This document shows, piece after piece, positions 62,257-64,000 of a DNA stretch of 64,000 bases; within the stretch, counting starts at the first letter, position 1; each line of letters begins with the position of its first letter. Origin of the DNA: Cyanobacteria bacterium SIG28 (lineage in GTDB: Bacteria; Cyanobacteriota; Vampirovibrionia; Gastranaerophilales; Gastranaerophilaceae). The DNA lies in contig SUTU01000011.1 of NCBI GenBank assembly GCA_015152525.1, positions 22,724-86,723 of the forward strand, written 5' to 3'. The notes under the pieces are model-generated. The model searched no databases. It saw nothing but the letters and a program-made list of their open reading frames with translations, and was not told where the DNA came from. The position numbers were made by a program, and so were the translations under genes.

Positions 62257-63795
62257 TTACTTTACTTTTATTTTTCCAAACTCGATATTATTAATACAAA
62301 AATTCTGCCCTACCTCTTTAGCATAAAAACTCATCTGCAAAGTCTTAAAAAATGCTGTCGGCAGTTTCTTTATTGCATTAATTTTTTGATACGGAAAAAA
62401 CGTAGAATCCCAATACCCTTTATCAAAATACAAAACATTCCTTAGGGTTTTAGATATTATTCGACGCAATTTTGACGTTAAAGAATTATAATCTCTAACA
62501 TACTCAACATAAAAATCATTACTGTAATACATATCTACAGTAATTTTGGGCGGGTAAGCTAGTATTTTTAAAGAATTTTCAACACCCAAATTTAATGGCG
62601 TACACTTATAATAAGCTTCTATAAACTCACCGTCAAATTCAGATGAAATATATTCTTGATAAATCTTTTTACCTGCAGAATATAATTTACCATTAACAGT
62701 TGCAAAGCAATTAATCCTCTGTGATTTACGCTTAACCCAAGATTTACGAAGATAATCATAAATCATTATAGTTGAATAATTTTCTTCATCTGACGGAATC
62801 AAAAACCAAACTTCATTCCTATCCGAAGTTACAACGGAATGAGTTCGTATTTTGTCTAATTGAGATGAAGATATCAAAAATAATTCATCCTGAATATCTA
62901 ACGCAATATTTTCACCTAATGTTTTATCACCATTTACAACCTGTAAAAAAGAGAAAACACCTTTTTTAGTGTCATCATAAAAAAATAGCTGAGTGCCGTG
63001 AAACACCAATGAATTATACGAAGCACAGCCACCGGGTGAATCAAAAGACTTATAAAAAGCTAGATTATCTTCGTCTTGTGCGATTAAACAAGAAGAATTT
63101 GAATGAAAAACAGCTAAAGAACCTAAATAAGGATAAATAGCAGTAATTTTCTTAACAAATTCCACAAACCCGGCAGAAGTTGCAATCTCAGCATCAGAAG
63201 TCGAAAAATCATAAATATTTTCCTGAACAGAATACCAAAGAATTCTTTCATTAAAAATCCATAGCCTTCCTGCATAAACAACAAGTCCTAAACCTTTAAC
63301 CGGACGATTTTCCATATCGGTTAATTCCATCATCTGAACCTCAGAAAGGTTTCCTTCTTCATCATAATTTTCTAATTCAATTGACAAAATTTCCTCAGCA
63401 TTAGAAAACACCCATAAATCCGACCAACCCTGAGCAACATCAGTTGCAGAAGATTTACCGGTTACACTAAGTCCTTCAACTTTAAGTTCAAGTTCTCCGG
63501 TTTCTAAGGAGAAAGAATAAATCTTACCTTGAGTCTTACTTTCTGTGTGAACAAAAAAATACGTTCTCGCTTTTTGAATACTTTCAAATATATTCACTAC
63601 ATTTTCATCTTCCGGTATTAAATCACTTACTGAAACATTTCCGCTGGAAGTCCTTATACCAACACCGGAGTTAATCTCCGTTGCAAACAATTCAACATTC
63701 TGTAAATCAGATGCAGTTATCGTCGTACCTGAAAACACAGAAGAACTTCTATTTATACCGGAAAAATTGTTGCAAATTAAAGATGTTTTTTTCAT
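62257..63795 (-). CDS. Phage structural protein, beta-propeller-like (stabilisation type)
   Basis: 512 residues, beta-strand-rich throughout, with W-x-x-x-V-F-S-N and D-x-x-x-W repeats as in P22 gp10-like head-tail stabilisation proteins. Similar proteins sit at the head-tail interface of short-tailed phages, but the match is by pattern. AAGGAAAA precedes the ATG. First gene seen of the operon; its promoter lies in the 63.8-64 kb gap. Confidence 0.5.
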   Translation of the reverse strand: MKKTSLICNNFSGINRSSSVFSGTTITASDLQNVELFATEINSGVGIRTSSGNVSVSDLIPEDENVVNIFESIQKARTYFFVHTESKTQGKIYSFSLETGELELKVEGLSVTGKSSATDVAQGWSDLWVFSNAEEILSIELENYDEEGNLSEVQMMELTDMENRPVKGLGLVVYAGRLWIFNERILWYSVQENIYDFSTSDAEIATSAGFVEFVKKITAIYPYLGSLAVFHSNSSCLIAQDEDNLAFYKSFDSPGGCASYNSLVFHGTQLFFYDDTKKGVFSFLQVVNGDKTLGENIALDIQDELFLISSSQLDKIRTHSVVTSDRNEVWFLIPSDEENYSTIMIYDYLRKSWVKRKSQRINCFATVNGKLYSAGKKIYQEYISSEFDGEFIEAYYKCTPLNLGVENSLKILAYPPKITVDMYYSNDFYVEYVRDYNSLTSKLRRIISKTLRNVLYFDKGYWDSTFFPYQKINAIKKLPTAFFKTLQMSFYAKEVGQNFCINNIEFGKIKVK

Positions 63796-63965
63796 ATATT
63801 TTTCCTTTCTGTTTTGTAAAACGACAGTTTTTCTTAACTTTTATTGAGATTTTGCAGAAAAATTAACTCAAACTTTACAAAACTTAACAATTTGAGTCAA
63901 AAAAGGCAATTTTTTGTTTGATAAATACTTTATATATACATAAGAGATATATGAGGCTTTAAAAG
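63796..63965. promoter_or_regulatory. Divergent control region of phage operon
   Basis: Short inverted repeat ACTCAAA...TTTGAGT (63866-63898) and AT-rich DNA between the minus-strand operon and a plus-strand start. It may hold an operator, but no defined -35/-10 pair is convincing. Confidence 0.35.
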
Positions 63966-64000
63966 ATGTTATTCGTTACTGAAACTATTAAAAATGAAGA
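63966..64000 (+). CDS. Partial gene at right edge
   Basis: ATG at 63966 followed by L-F-V-T-E-T-I-K-N-E, cut by the window end. GAGG is 9 nt upstream. Too short for identification; a divergent phage gene would be expected here. Confidence 0.45.
   Translation, partial: MLFVTETIKNE

Noticed and set aside
49103..64000. Phage integrase or transposase gene
   Set aside because: No tyrosine or serine recombinase or transposase motifs seen in any of the translated frames in this part.

Overview
This is an AT-rich chromosomal segment from a Gram-negative-type bacterium: it carries LptC and LptA homologues, a two-partner-secretion adhesin, and a primary sigma factor with standard housekeeping genes. 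Three proteins belong to families best known from cyanobacteria and chloroplasts (Ycf46-type AAA+ ATPase, DUF1257/Ycf35, DUF2997). There is no photosynthesis gene, and many short-leader secreted or membrane proteins are of unknown function. Taken together this suggests a non-photosynthetic cyanobacterial relative, such as the gut Gastranaerophilales (Melainabacteria/Vampirovibrionia). The placement is an inference; no 16S or marker search was possible. The code is standard, with TGA used as stop.

Region by region. 1-19.2 kb is mostly ordinary core: nadA end, rlmB, rpoD-like sigma factor, TPR protein, panE, a CMP-sugar synthetase, a secreted HExxH protein, a large adhesin, lptC-lptA, an iron alcohol dehydrogenase, two glycosyltransferases, polA, a CoA-dehydratase-like protein and ruvC. 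19.2-38.5 kb holds a uridine-kinase-like protein, a membrane-anchored HExxH protein, tyrA, proA, pnp, trpB-trpR, a secreted protein, a TPR membrane protein, a TIGR02757 protein, tadA, a lipoprotein, obgE, tsaD, an EamA transporter and a 708-residue membrane protein. 38.5-46 kb is accessory: a GT2 with a Cys-rich tail, a CheR-like methyltransferase, a DUF115-like protein, three small proteins, a glycosyltransferase remnant, then a disturbed RNA block with an intact tRNA-Ile, two tandem tRNA-like derivatives, a split tRNA-Ile 3' end, a flavoredoxin-rubredoxin and a tmRNA whose 5' end is duplicated.

46-56 kb is the most unusual part. A calpain-like protease with internal repeats lies left of a tRNA 3' fragment. 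To the right, a co-directional run of eight genes on the minus strand encodes, in transcription order, a transglutaminase-like protein, two paralogous membrane proteins with a C-terminal helix-hairpin-helix domain, a radical SAM activase, a Ycf46-type AAA+ ATPase, DUF1257, DUF2997 and a second calpain-like protein. I consider this the best candidate for an undescribed system. From 56.1 kb to the right edge is phage: terminase large subunit, DUF1353, two tail-fibre-type proteins, a membrane/coiled-coil protein and structural proteins, all on the minus strand and ending at a strong terminator at 56.09-56.11 kb. No integrase, portal or capsid gene is visible, so the rest of the prophage must lie beyond 64 kb or elsewhere.

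Recurring themes: several genes have a -10 box exactly 6 nt before the start codon (leaderless geometry); several unrelated proteins share an N-terminal polar leader ending in an F-K/F-G motif; and three RNA or gene ends (ruvC, tRNA-Ile, tmRNA) are partially duplicated around short inserted sequences.
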